NCBI RefSeq assembly: GCF_002224285.1
Contig: NZ_CP022436.1
Coordinates: 4,402,001-4,466,000 of the forward strand
Length of the DNA: 64,000 nt
Direction of reading: 5' to 3'
Source of the DNA: Arthrobacter sp. YN
Lineage (GTDB): Bacteria; Actinomycetota; Actinomycetes; Actinomycetales; Micrococcaceae
A program made the position numbers and the translations under genes. Every line of letters starts with the position of its first letter. The stretch's first letter is position 1. Below the pieces are notes generated by a model. The model ran no database searches. It was not told the origin of the DNA and saw only the letters and a program-made list of their open reading frames with translations. Below are positions 41,596 through 50,143 of this stretch, one piece after another.

Positions 41596-42629
41596 GACGT
41601 AGATCCCCGGACCACCAGCGAGCTCTCCAGCGTCACGTGTGGTTCGTCCAGCGGCACGCCTTCCATGAGCCCTCGCAGCTGCTCCCCCGCCTTGCGCCCC
41701 AAGGGCGTTGCCGGCAGGTGCACGCTGGTGAGGCTGGGGTTGCTGGTGGCCGAGTAGGGCAGGTCATCGAAACCTGCCACAGCCAACTGCTCCGGGATCC
41801 GGACCCCCTCAACGCGCGCTTCCTGCAGAACGCCATAAGCGTGCGTGTCAGTACCGCAGACGACGGCGGTGACCCCCTCGCGCTGCCACTCCGGCCAGGC
41901 GTCGGCGAACGCGGCGGCGGCAGCACCGACGTCGATCGGGGTGCTGATGACATGGCCAGGGTCCACTGAAAGTCCGCACGAAGCAGCCTCCGCCAGGAAG
42001 GCTTCGCGCCGCAACAGGAACGTGGTTGTACCCGTCACGCCATCCACATAAGCAGCGCGGGTATGGCCGGAAGACGCCAGATGCCGGGCAAGTTCCCGCG
42101 CACCCTGGGCAACATCAAGGTTCACGGACGGCGCGTAGGACTCAAGGCCGGGTGCATCCAACAGGACCAACGGGCCGGCCGCGGACAGATCTTCCAGGAA
42201 CTCTGCGCTGGGCGCCCCCACCAGCAACCCGGCGGGGCGCAGTGCCAGAAGTTTGCGGACATCGTCAGCCTGAGGCGACTCACCGGCGTCGGTCACGGAA
42301 AGCAGCAGCTGGTACTGGGAGCCCAAGGATTCCCGCACCCCTGCGATCACGTTGGCGAAGAAAGGGTTGGAAACGTCCGGTGTCACCAGGATGACGATCG
42401 AACTGACCCCGCGGGCCAGGGAACTGCCGATGCTGTCCACCACGTAGCCGAGTTCGGAAATAGCTAAGCGGACCCGGGAGATGTTGTCTTCAGAGACGCG
42501 CCCTTGGGTTTTGCCGTTCGCTACCAGGGAGACAGTCGCCGTCGAAACGCCTGCACGGGCGGCCACCATCGCGGCCGTCACGCGAGGTGAGCGGGGCGCG
42601 CGGCCATGTCGCCGATCCAGGGATTCCAT
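41592..42629 (-). CDS. LacI family repressor (nucleoside/ribose operon)
   Basis: 345 aa. The HTH and hinge read VTAAMVAARAGVSTATVSLV (about residues 16-35), followed by a ribose/nucleoside-type sensor (SSIVILVTPDVSNPFFANVI, later IPEQLAVAGFDDLPYS). The ATG at 42629 is preferred over upstream GTG/ATG options because LacI HTHs sit near the N-terminus. It is divergent from the nucleoside hydrolase operon. Two palindromes with CAAGCGCTTG-type cores lie in the gap (42676 and 42721), so it probably represses that operon until a nucleoside or ribose binds. Confidence 0.9.
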   Translation of the reverse strand: MESLDRRHGRAPRSPRVTAAMVAARAGVSTATVSLVANGKTQGRVSEDNISRVRLAISELGYVVDSIGSSLARGVSSIVILVTPDVSNPFFANVIAGVRESLGSQYQLLLSVTDAGESPQADDVRKLLALRPAGLLVGAPSAEFLEDLSAAGPLVLLDAPGLESYAPSVNLDVAQGARELARHLASSGHTRAAYVDGVTGTTTFLLRREAFLAEAASCGLSVDPGHVISTPIDVGAAAAAFADAWPEWQREGVTAVVCGTDTHAYGVLQEARVEGVRIPEQLAVAGFDDLPYSATSNPSLTSVHLPATPLGRKAGEQLRGLMEGVPLDEPHVTLESSLVVRGSTS

Positions 42630-42675
42630 GCATCGATCGTAGCGGTCCCATACCGTCTTGACCTGCGAGAAGGCA

Positions 42676-42687
42676 TCAAGCGCTTGA
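42676..42687. promoter_or_regulatory. LacI-type operator candidate 1
   Basis: TCAAGCGCTTGA is a perfect 12-bp palindrome with a central CG, the hallmark of LacI-family operators. It lies 47 bp upstream of the repressor start, in the divergent promoter region. Confidence 0.75.
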
Positions 42688-42720
42688 CGTTGCGAGGACT
42701 GCAGTGGACACAAAACAACG

Positions 42721-42732
42721 TTAAGCGTTTGA
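42721..42732. promoter_or_regulatory. LacI-type operator candidate 2
   Basis: TTAAGCGTTTGA is an imperfect copy of the palindrome at 42676-42687; the centres are 45 bp apart. It lies about 94 bp before the nucleoside hydrolase start. The pair could allow cooperative binding or a repression loop. Confidence 0.7.
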
Positions 42733-42825
42733 CGTAGCCCACAAAGCAGTGCCAGAATTCCCCTGAATGCTTAGCGCCCTGCCCCGGGCAAGTACCTGGC
42801 AGGCCCCAATGACGTGGAGAGAACC

Positions 42826-43866
42826 GTGGAACCCAACACCATGACACCAGCACGCAAGAAGATCATTCTTGACTGCGACCCTGGCCATGACGACGCCGTG
42901 GCGTTGCTGCTGGCGCACGGCAATCCGGACATCGAGTTGCTGGCCGTCACAACGGTGGTGGGCAATCAGACCCTCGAAAAGGTCACCCGGAACGCCCTCT
43001 CGGTAGCCACCATCGCCGGCATCACTGGTGTCCCCTTCGCCGCCGGCTGCGACCGCCCCTTGGTCCGCACCATCGAAACCGCACCCAGCATCCACGGCGA
43101 TTCCGGCATGGACGGCCCGGAGCAGCCCGAGTCCACCATCGAGCTGGACCCGCGTCACGCCGTCGACCTCATTATTGAAACTGTCATGGCACACGAGCCG
43201 GGCACTGTCACCTTGGTCCCCACCGCGGGCCTCACCAACATTGCGATGGCTGCCCGTAAGGAGCCGCGCATCGTGGAGCGCGTGAAGGAAGTTGTCCTCA
43301 TGGGCGGCGGCTACCACGTGGGCAACTGGAGCGCCGTGGCGGAGTTCAACATCATCATCGACCCCGAAGCCGCACACATCGTTTTCAACGAAAAATGGCC
43401 CGTGGTGATGGTCGGCCTCGATCTCACGCACCAGGCGCTGGCCACGGACGAGGTGGTGAACCGCATAGCAAAAATCGGCACCAAGCCGGCCAAGTTCGTC
43501 ATGGAGCTCATGGACTTCTTCCAGAAGACCTACAAGGACGCCCAGGGCTTTGATTTCCCGCCGGTCCACGACCCCTGCGCCGTGGCTTACGTCATCGACC
43601 CCACCGTCATGACCACCCGCAAGGTCCCGGTGGACGTTGAACTTCAGGGCAAGCTCACTCTCGGCATGACCGTTGCCGACTTCCGCGCTCCGGCCCCCGA
43701 GGACTGCCACACGTCGGTCGCCGTCGACCTCGACCACAAGAAGTTCTGGGACCTGGTCACCGATGCGATTGAACGGATCGGTGAACCAACGCACGACGCC
43801 GTAGCTGCCGCCACCGCTGAAGTAAGCGCCACCGCAGAGGCCATCCTTGCAGGAGAGGCAAAGTAA
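42826..43866 (+). CDS. Inosine-uridine-type nucleoside hydrolase
   Basis: 346 aa. Hydrolyses ribonucleosides to base and ribose. The calcium/ribose-binding motif is KIILDCDPGHDDAVALLLA (about residues 12-30), with later ligands in LTLVPTAGLTNIA-like VTLVPTAGLTNIAMA and VHDPCAVAYVI (about 247-257). GTG starts lie at 42814 and 42826; the latter is preceded by GGAGAG. It is the first gene of an operon with an MFS carrier and ribokinase, which together would import a nucleoside, cleave it and phosphorylate the ribose. Confidence 0.93.
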   Translation: MEPNTMTPARKKIILDCDPGHDDAVALLLAHGNPDIELLAVTTVVGNQTLEKVTRNALSVATIAGITGVPFAAGCDRPLVRTIETAPSIHGDSGMDGPEQPESTIELDPRHAVDLIIETVMAHEPGTVTLVPTAGLTNIAMAARKEPRIVERVKEVVLMGGGYHVGNWSAVAEFNIIIDPEAAHIVFNEKWPVVMVGLDLTHQALATDEVVNRIAKIGTKPAKFVMELMDFFQKTYKDAQGFDFPPVHDPCAVAYVIDPTVMTTRKVPVDVELQGKLTLGMTVADFRAPAPEDCHTSVAVDLDHKKFWDLVTDAIERIGEPTHDAVAAATAEVSATAEAILAGEAK

Positions 43867-45312
43867 ATGTCCTCCGTCGCAACCGAATCCAAGTCCACCC
43901 GCGGCAACGTCACAGCCCTCATGGTTGCCCTGCTGGCAGCCTGTGTGGCCTTCCAGCTCAACGCCTCCATGCTCAGCCCGGCCCTGGTCACCATGGGCAA
44001 CGAACTCAACACGGACCAGGCCACCATCGGCCTGTCCCAGACGTGGTTCTTCACGGCCGCAGCGCTCTTCTCGCTGTTCCTCCCGCGCCTGAGCGACATC
44101 GTGGGCCGCAAGAAGATCCTTGTCGGCATGATGCTCCTGATGGCTGTTGGTTCGGTCATCGCAGCGATGGCCCCGGACGTCACGTGGCTCTTCGTGGGCC
44201 GCATCATTCAGGGCGTTAGCGGCCCCACGGTTCCGCTGTGCCTGATCATGCTCCGCTCAGCGGTCAGCAACCCCCGCAAGTACGGCACGCTCATGGGCCT
44301 CATCACGGCAGTCAACGGCGGCGTGGCCGGCGTCGACTCGTTTGTGGGCGGCTACTTCGCTGAGAACTTCGGCTTCCGCAGCATCTTCTGGCTCATGGTT
44401 GCACTGGCCTTGGTAGCCACCGTCCTGATCGCCGTCCTTGCCGGTGAAAGCAAGCCGGCCGCGGGCACCACCATGGACTGGCTGGGCGTGTTCTTCATCG
44501 TCGTCGCTGTTGGTGCACTGCTGACGGCTCTGAACGAGGGCGCCAAGTTGGCCACAGCCTTCGACGCCGGGACGCTGACTCTCGCGATCGTGCTCACGGT
44601 GATTGCCGTCGTCGCGTTTTTTGCCTTCTGGACTGTGGAGAAGCGCGCCAAGCAGCCCATGGTGGAAACCGTGCACCTGCGCCAGCGCTCTACCTGGGCA
44701 CCGCTGCTGACTACCACCCTGACGATGACGGGCATTTTCGCAGTCATCAACGGCATCGTCCCCGCTTGGGTCCAGGCTGCCGACCCCGGTTTCGGCGTTG
44801 GCCCCACCGAGATGTCGCTGATCATCCTCACCCCGTACGCCCTGCTGGGTTGGCTGTTCGGCCCGATCAGTGGCCGCCTGGCGCCCGTCCTCGGCTACAC
44901 CAAGGTCCTGCGCATCGGCCTGCTGGGCAGCCTCGTGGCATTGGCCATCATCGCGTTCTTCGGCCTGAACAACCTGCCCATGATGATCGTGGGCACGGCC
45001 TTGTTGGGCATCATGTACGCCGGTACCGTCAACATCATGCTGAACGGATTGGGCGTCGTCCTTTCGCCGCAGGGCAACCCGGGCTTCCTGCCGGGCATGA
45101 ACGCGGGCGCCTTTAACCTCGGCGCCGGGCTGAGCTTCCTGGTCCTCCCGGCGGTCCTGGTGGCCACAGCTTCGCTCAATGATCCCAAGGCTTCTTACCT
45201 GACCGTTGTGGTGGTGGGCCTCGCCATCACACTTGCCGCCTTCGCCGCGTCGCTCCTTATCCCCAAGCCCGTGGACGCAGAAGTGACCGAGGACCAGAAG
45301 GTGACCGCATGA
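43867..45312 (+). CDS. MFS transporter (probable nucleoside carrier)
   Basis: 481 aa polytopic protein with about 14 hydrophobic segments (DHA2-like layout). The MFS loop between TM2 and TM3 reads FLPRLSDIVGRKKILVGMML (about residues 75-94). The ATG follows the hydrolase stop directly, and its stop overlaps the ribokinase start (ATGA). Operon position between nucleoside hydrolase and ribokinase points to uptake of nucleosides or ribose; family membership alone would suggest drug efflux, so the substrate is inferred. Confidence 0.9.
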   Translation: MSSVATESKSTRGNVTALMVALLAACVAFQLNASMLSPALVTMGNELNTDQATIGLSQTWFFTAAALFSLFLPRLSDIVGRKKILVGMMLLMAVGSVIAAMAPDVTWLFVGRIIQGVSGPTVPLCLIMLRSAVSNPRKYGTLMGLITAVNGGVAGVDSFVGGYFAENFGFRSIFWLMVALALVATVLIAVLAGESKPAAGTTMDWLGVFFIVVAVGALLTALNEGAKLATAFDAGTLTLAIVLTVIAVVAFFAFWTVEKRAKQPMVETVHLRQRSTWAPLLTTTLTMTGIFAVINGIVPAWVQAADPGFGVGPTEMSLIILTPYALLGWLFGPISGRLAPVLGYTKVLRIGLLGSLVALAIIAFFGLNNLPMMIVGTALLGIMYAGTVNIMLNGLGVVLSPQGNPGFLPGMNAGAFNLGAGLSFLVLPAVLVATASLNDPKASYLTVVVVGLAITLAAFAASLLIPKPVDAEVTEDQKVTA

Positions 45313-46265
45313 CCAGCGCACCCAAGGCTGGAATCGTCGTCGTCGGCTCCCTGAACGCAGACCTCACCATCTACTGCGACCGTCTCCCCCAACCCGGCGA
45401 GACAGTTCACGGCAATGGTTTCGCGGTGAATCCGGGCGGCAAGAGCGCCAACCAGGCGGTGGCTGCCAGCAAGCTCGGCGGTCAGGTCAGCCTGGTCGGC
45501 GCCGTGGGCGACGACCCCAACGGCACCATGCTTCTGGATTCGACGGCCAGCGCCGGAGTGGACGTGTCCCGCGTCCGACGCTCCGACATCGCCACCGGCG
45601 TTGCCGTCATTTCCGTGGACGCGAGTGGTGAGAACAGCATCATCATCTCGGCCGGCGCCAATGGCACGCTCAGGCCCTCCGACGTCACGCCCGACGCCTT
45701 CCAGGATGCGGCGGTTGTGTGCCTCTGCCTGGAAGTGGGAATCGATACGGTGACCGCCGCAGCCCAAGCAGGGCACGACGCCGGGGCAACCGTTCTGCTC
45801 AACCTCTCGCCTTACGCGGAGGTGCCGGAGCGTTTGGCGGGGTTGAGCGATGTGCTGTTGGTCAACGCACACGAGGCGTCTTTGTTCCTTGGCGCAGAAG
45901 CCGACATTCCGGACGCTCAGGCCGGCGTCGAGGCGTGGGAACCGGTCCGAAGCCAGTTCGCGGACCGCGGTCTGCAGCGGGTCCTGGTGACCCTCGGCGC
46001 ACACGGCTCCGTGGTGCTGGATTCGTGGGCACGTGGAGCTGAAGACCAGATCACCCGCATCGCCCCGACGCGTGTTTCTGCGATCGACACTACGGGTGCG
46101 GGAGACGCCTTCACGGGCGCTGTCGCTGCGCGCCTGGCGGCCGGGGAATCCCTTGCCGATGCCGCATCCTTCGCCTCGGTTGCCGCCGCGCTGGCTGCAA
46201 CCAAGAAGGGCACGCAGGCCGCGTACCCGACCATCGCCGACGTCGAGCAGCTGCGGGGCGCTTAG
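45309..46265 (+). CDS. rbsK: Ribokinase
   Basis: 318 aa PfkB-family sugar kinase. The N-terminal signature is NPGGKSANQAVAASKLGG (about residues 41-58) and the C-terminal signature with the catalytic Asp is DTTGAGDAFTGAVAARLA (about 260-277). It phosphorylates ribose released by the nucleoside hydrolase to ribose-5-phosphate. It is coupled to the MFS gene by a 4-bp overlap and ends the operon; palindrome D follows after about 20 bp. Confidence 0.92.
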   Translation: MTSAPKAGIVVVGSLNADLTIYCDRLPQPGETVHGNGFAVNPGGKSANQAVAASKLGGQVSLVGAVGDDPNGTMLLDSTASAGVDVSRVRRSDIATGVAVISVDASGENSIIISAGANGTLRPSDVTPDAFQDAAVVCLCLEVGIDTVTAAAQAGHDAGATVLLNLSPYAEVPERLAGLSDVLLVNAHEASLFLGAEADIPDAQAGVEAWEPVRSQFADRGLQRVLVTLGAHGSVVLDSWARGAEDQITRIAPTRVSAIDTTGAGDAFTGAVAARLAAGESLADAASFASVAAALAATKKGTQAAYPTIADVEQLRGA

Positions 46266-46284
46266 CCCCCGCCGCACCCCACCG

Positions 46285-46334
46285 GGTCGCAATTGAGCGC
46301 ATTTTGAGCCTTCAAAAAGCGCTCAATTGCGACC
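46285..46334. repeat. Intergenic palindrome, family member D (likely bidirectional terminator)
   Basis: GGTCGCAATTGAGCGC (46285-46300) pairs perfectly with GCGCTCAATTGCGACC (46319-46334). The loop is ATTTTGAGCCTTCAAAAA, which itself can pair TTTTGA/TTCAAAA. It lies between the convergent ends of rbsK and the small membrane gene at 46343. Confidence 0.85.
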
Positions 46335-46342
46335 TGCTTGCG

Positions 46343-46654
46343 TTAGGCGGACTTGCGGGCTGCCCGTTGTGCTGAGCGCTCCACTGCCTTGCGGGACAGT
46401 GCGCCATGGCCGGCCATCAGCCGGGGAACCACGACGTAAACAGCAGCGGGAACCACGAGTGCCGTGAGCAGCAGCGCGCGAAGGACCGGATGCAGTGGCT
46501 CCATGATGGGGCCGAGGAGCAGCATGCCGATGGACACCAGCGGGAAGATGGCGAGCCAGGTAATAAGCGCCCGCATGTGAACGGAGGGTCCCTGCGGGCG
46601 GGCCGTCGACGTTGTGGGTTCTACGGCGGTTTGGGAGGTTGTTTGGGTGGTCAT
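46343..46654 (-). CDS. Small two-helix membrane protein
   Basis: 103 aa. A polar Thr/Ser-rich N-terminus is followed by two hydrophobic segments (ALITWLAIFPLVSIGMLLLG and LRALLLTALVVPAAVYVVV) and a basic tail (KAVERSAQRAARKSA). The layout recalls DUF2798-type proteins, but this is not certain. The ATG at 46654 has GGAG 9 nt upstream and is preferred over one 12 bp earlier. It is divergent from the TetR gene at 46754, which probably controls it. Confidence 0.75.
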   Translation of the reverse strand: MTTQTTSQTAVEPTTSTARPQGPSVHMRALITWLAIFPLVSIGMLLLGPIMEPLHPVLRALLLTALVVPAAVYVVVPRLMAGHGALSRKAVERSAQRAARKSA

Positions 46655-46727
46655 GGCATTCTCCAACTAAACGGTTGCTTTTGGCTTGGGATCACACTAT
46701 CCCCACTTGCCCACAATTACAACCATT

Positions 46728-46740
46728 CAGTTGGAAACTG
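46728..46740. promoter_or_regulatory. Short palindrome upstream of the TetR gene
   Basis: CAGTTGGAAACTG (5-3-5 symmetry) lies 13 bp before the TetR ATG, in the 99-bp divergent gap with the small membrane gene. A looser symmetric element, CAAC-N6-GTTG, is near 46668. Either may bind the TetR protein. Confidence 0.4.
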
Positions 46741-46753
46741 GTAATATGACCCT

Positions 46754-47368
46754 ATGGCGTGGGACACAGAGCGAACCAAGGGACTGCTGCTCCAAGCAGC
46801 CACGTCCGAGTTTTGCGCGCGCGGACTTGCAGGAGCCCGTATCGACCGCATTGCCGCAGAAGCCGGGGTCAACAAAGAGCGGATATACCAGTACTTCGGC
46901 AATAAGAATGCGCTTTTCGACGCCGTGATCGTCGCCGCCCTGAGCTCCCTCATGGATGAAGTACCCATCGAAGGCAACGGGCCTGAGGCCATGGCAGACT
47001 ACGCCGGCCGGCTCTTCGACCACCACCAGAAGGACGCAGCGGCACCACGCCTCCTGTTCTGGGAAGGTCTGGAACGGGGCGCGGAGGTTGTTGGGCTGCC
47101 GAAGCGGATGGCCAACTGTGCGTCGAAGGTCAACAGCACCATCGCCGCCCTCCCCGGCATTTCCAGGGAAGACGCCGGAGACCTGCTCATCACCATCGTG
47201 AGCCTCTGCGACGCCGCACCCGTACTGCCGGCACTCGATGGACTGATGGCCGGCAATGACCCCGGCCGCGCGCAAAGGCGACGCGCCGCCGTCGTACGCA
47301 CCGTTTACTTGGCGGCTTCAGCGCTGGCTGCCGAAGCCTCCAACGCTGATTCGGCCCTCATCACCTAG
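46754..47368 (+). CDS. TetR family regulator
   Basis: 204 aa. The HTH reads LAGARIDRIAAEAGVNKERI followed by YQYFGNKNALFDAVI (about residues 24-58). The C-terminal helical domain would bind an unknown ligand. It is divergent from the small membrane protein at 46343-46654, its probable target. No other gene shares its direction closely until the phosphatase 100 bp later. Confidence 0.88.
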   Translation: MAWDTERTKGLLLQAATSEFCARGLAGARIDRIAAEAGVNKERIYQYFGNKNALFDAVIVAALSSLMDEVPIEGNGPEAMADYAGRLFDHHQKDAAAPRLLFWEGLERGAEVVGLPKRMANCASKVNSTIAALPGISREDAGDLLITIVSLCDAAPVLPALDGLMAGNDPGRAQRRRAAVVRTVYLAASALAAEASNADSALIT

Positions 47369-47467
47369 GCACGTTCCGCGCACTCTGTGACAGCTTTGAC
47401 ACGAAAAGTGACTCAGTTGTGAAGTCGCCCCTAGCCAAGAAGGGGTGCCATCAATCATGCTTGCAGA

Positions 47468-48028
47468 ATGTACTCAACGACGAGCCCATACCGCATCATC
47501 ACGGTCTGCACTGGAAACATCTGCCGCTCGCCCATGGCAGCGCTCATGCTCTCCGAAGCCTTCGACGCGGAAGGGCTCGGCCAGCTCGTAGCGGTGGACT
47601 CTGCGGGCACCACAGGGTACGAGGTGGGGCACCCGATCGACCCCCGCGCCGCACGTGTCCTCACAGCCCAGCACATCGCTTCCGAGGACCACGTAGCCCG
47701 TAAATGGCGGCATGAATGGTTCGCGGAACGGGACCTGATCCTTGCGCTGGACGTAGACCATTTCGGCTGGCTCCAAGAAGGGGCGCCGGACCGCGCTGCA
47801 CTCGAAAAAGTGCGAATGTTCCGCAGCTTCGATCCCCGCATGGAAGGGCGCAGCTCCCTGGACCTCGGCATCGAAGACCCCTGGTACGGCGGCCACACCG
47901 ACTTCGACAACACGTGGACGCTCATCAAGGCCGCCATCCCCGGAATCGTGGAGCACGTCAAAGCAGCAATCGCCTCCGCGGAGGCCGCCGCTGACACCGA
48001 CCACCAGCAGGTAACCTCTATGACATGA
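47468..48028 (+). CDS. Low-molecular-weight protein-tyrosine-phosphatase-like protein
   Basis: 186 aa. The P-loop CTGNICRSPMA lies near residues 14-24 (CX5RS signature), and the general acid Asp is in the later DPWYGGHTDFDNTW segment (about 138-151), as in LMW-PTPs. It would remove phosphate from tyrosine or arginine residues. Its stop overlaps the next start (ATGA), so it is translationally coupled to the kinase-PabB fusion, an unusual neighbour. No strong ribosome-binding site precedes the ATG. Confidence 0.9.
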   Translation: MYSTTSPYRIITVCTGNICRSPMAALMLSEAFDAEGLGQLVAVDSAGTTGYEVGHPIDPRAARVLTAQHIASEDHVARKWRHEWFAERDLILALDVDHFGWLQEGAPDRAALEKVRMFRSFDPRMEGRSSLDLGIEDPWYGGHTDFDNTWTLIKAAIPGIVEHVKAAIASAEAAADTDHQQVTSMT

Positions 48029-50085
48029 CCCCTGCACCCGTGATCATCGCTGTTGACGGCAGGTCCGGCGCAGGAAAAACCACACTGGCCGTTGAACTGG
48101 CGGCACGGTTGCGGCAACACCACAAGGTTTCGCTGTTCCACCTGGAGGACATCTACCCCGGCTGGAACGGTCTCATGCCCGGCATTGAGCGCTACGTCGG
48201 TACGGTCCTGACGCCGCTCAGCTCCGGCCAGGCCGCGGAATGGACCAGCTGGGACTGGGAACGGCATTACGACGGCGGGCTGAACGTCACGCTGCCCGCC
48301 GAAATCGTGATTGTTGAGGGAGTTGGCGCTGCGGCGGACGCTGCCCGGCCCATGCTGGACGCGGTGGTGTGGGTGGAAGCGCCCGGTGACGATCGCCGTC
48401 GTCGTGCGTTGGCGCGGGACGGAAGCACCTACGAACCGTACTGGGACAGCTGGGCAGCCCAGGAGGACGAGTGGCTTTCCACCGATCAGGTCATCGGCGC
48501 CGCCGATGTTCGCGTGCAAAACCTTGCCGACGGCAACGCGCCGGAAGACGTCCTGCAGGCTCTCATGTACCTGCCTTCGGTGGCCTCGATTTTGTCACCC
48601 GAGCTCAGCGCACGGCGTGGCCTTCAACTACGCTCCGAGCGTCTGGAAGCAGTCCCTGACGCGGCGCTGCTCTTCGAATCCCTCTATGCCCGCTCCGGCA
48701 ACGCCATCTGGCTCGATTCTTCCAACGCCTCTGCCGTCGCCGGCAGGTCCCAGGCCGCCGCCCGCAGCCGCTTCAGCATCCTGGCAGACGACGGCGGCAC
48801 GTACGGACAGTCGGTACGCCACGTGTCGGGGACCACCCACATCACCGCGGGCTCAGCCACGGTGGCCACTTCCGGGCCGTTCTTCCGGTGGCTCGACACC
48901 GTCTGGGGCCGCAAGGCAGTCCGCGCGCCCCGCGGCTACGACGGCCAATTCACCCTCGGTTGGCTCGGCTGCCTTGGCTACGAACTGAAACGCGAAACCG
49001 GCGGCAACGACGTCGCCTCCCACACCCCGGACGCGGCACTGCTCTTCGCCGGACGGGCTGTGGTGCTGGACCATCGGGAACGTACCGTCTGGCTGCTCGC
49101 CCTGGAAGCGCCCGACGCCGACGAGTGGTTGCGCGCGGCCCGCACCGCCGTCGGGGCTGCTGCGGGTGGCTCCGGTCCTGCTGCCGAATCTTCCGGCGCC
49201 GTTGCGTCAGGTGCCTTTGCGTCAGGTGCCGTCCCTGAATTCGTGAGCCGGGACTCCGCGACGGACTATAAGCGCAAGATCGCGGACTCCCAGCACGAAA
49301 TCAGCGAGGGCAATTCTTACGAGGTCTGCCTTACCACCACTCTTGAAGCCCCCGCCGGGGACCTGGACCCGTGGCGCAGCTACCTGAACCTTCGACGCCG
49401 GAACCCGGCACCGTTCGCCAGTTACCTCCGGTTCGGCGAACTGGTGGTGGCGAGCACATCGCCTGAACGCTTCCTCCGGATTCTGTCCGACGGCGGCATG
49501 CGCGCCGAGCCCATCAAGGGCACCCGGGGCCGATCATCCGACGCCTCCGAGGACGCTGCTTTGCGGCACGACCTCGAGACGTCACTGAAAGACCGCGCCG
49601 AGAACATCATGATCGTGGACCTGCTGCGCAACGACCTCAGCCATTTCGCCATCCCTGGTTCCGTGACGGTCAGCCGCTTGTGCGCAATCGAAAGCTACGC
49701 CACCGTCCACCAAATGGTCAGCACCATTGACGCGCATCTGAAGCCGGGGGCACCCCGCGCAGAAGCCCTGGCCGCGGCTTTCCCCGCCGGTTCCATGACG
49801 GGTGCGCCAAAGATCAGCACCATGGACATCCTGGACCAGCTCGAGTCGGGGCCCCGGGGCATCTATTCGGGGGCCATTGGCTACTTTTCCTTGAATGCGG
49901 CCACGGACCTCGCCGTGGTGATCCGTACCTTGGTGGTCAACCCTGACGCCGACGGCGGCAGAACGCTCTCCCTTGGCGTGGGCGGGGCCATCACCGCGGA
50001 CTCCGTAGCCGACGACGAGTACGAGGAAATCAGGACCAAAGCGTACGGCGTGCTGTCCACCCTGGGCGCCGACTTCCCGGGCTGA
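48025..50085 (+). CDS. pabB: P-loop kinase-like domain fused to aminodeoxychorismate synthase component I
   Basis: 686 aa fusion. Residues 1-190 form a uridine-kinase-like P-loop domain: Walker A AVDGRSGAGKTTLAVELAAR (about 9-28) and a Walker-B-like IVIVEGVGAA segment (about 93-102). Residues about 190-395 match the TrpE/PabB N-terminal region, and about 405-680 the chorismate-binding domain (PIKGTRGR, AENIMIVDLLRNDLS, AGSMTGAPKISTMD). PabB makes 4-amino-4-deoxychorismate for folate; a glutaminase PabA is not encoded nearby. PabC lies at 51704, beyond cardiolipin synthase. A short repeat (ASGAFASGA) marks the linker. What the kinase part does is unknown. Confidence 0.9.
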   Translation: MTPAPVIIAVDGRSGAGKTTLAVELAARLRQHHKVSLFHLEDIYPGWNGLMPGIERYVGTVLTPLSSGQAAEWTSWDWERHYDGGLNVTLPAEIVIVEGVGAAADAARPMLDAVVWVEAPGDDRRRRALARDGSTYEPYWDSWAAQEDEWLSTDQVIGAADVRVQNLADGNAPEDVLQALMYLPSVASILSPELSARRGLQLRSERLEAVPDAALLFESLYARSGNAIWLDSSNASAVAGRSQAAARSRFSILADDGGTYGQSVRHVSGTTHITAGSATVATSGPFFRWLDTVWGRKAVRAPRGYDGQFTLGWLGCLGYELKRETGGNDVASHTPDAALLFAGRAVVLDHRERTVWLLALEAPDADEWLRAARTAVGAAAGGSGPAAESSGAVASGAFASGAVPEFVSRDSATDYKRKIADSQHEISEGNSYEVCLTTTLEAPAGDLDPWRSYLNLRRRNPAPFASYLRFGELVVASTSPERFLRILSDGGMRAEPIKGTRGRSSDASEDAALRHDLETSLKDRAENIMIVDLLRNDLSHFAIPGSVTVSRLCAIESYATVHQMVSTIDAHLKPGAPRAEALAAAFPAGSMTGAPKISTMDILDQLESGPRGIYSGAIGYFSLNAATDLAVVIRTLVVNPDADGGRTLSLGVGGAITADSVADDEYEEIRTKAYGVLSTLGADFPG

Positions 50086-50086
50086 G

Positions 50087-50143
50087 TTTTTGTACAGCCA
50101 ATGCCCTTAAGAGCGCCCCTAAAGGGCGTCAGCTGTACTAAAA
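50087..50143. repeat. Intergenic palindrome, family member E (likely bidirectional terminator)
   Basis: TTTTTGTACAGCCAATGCCC (50087-50106) pairs imperfectly with GGGCGTCAGCTGTACTAAAA (50124-50143); GTACAGC and GCCC pair, and the middle is mismatched. The loop is TTAAGAGCGCCCCTAAA. It lies between the convergent pabB and cardiolipin synthase ends. The arm resembles palindrome B (GTACAG...GCCC). Confidence 0.8.

Noticed and set aside
48025..50085. Kinase and PabB parts as two separate genes
   Set aside because: A single frame runs through both without stop, and the TrpE/PabB N-terminal region follows the kinase domain directly with no start or ribosome-binding site between them.
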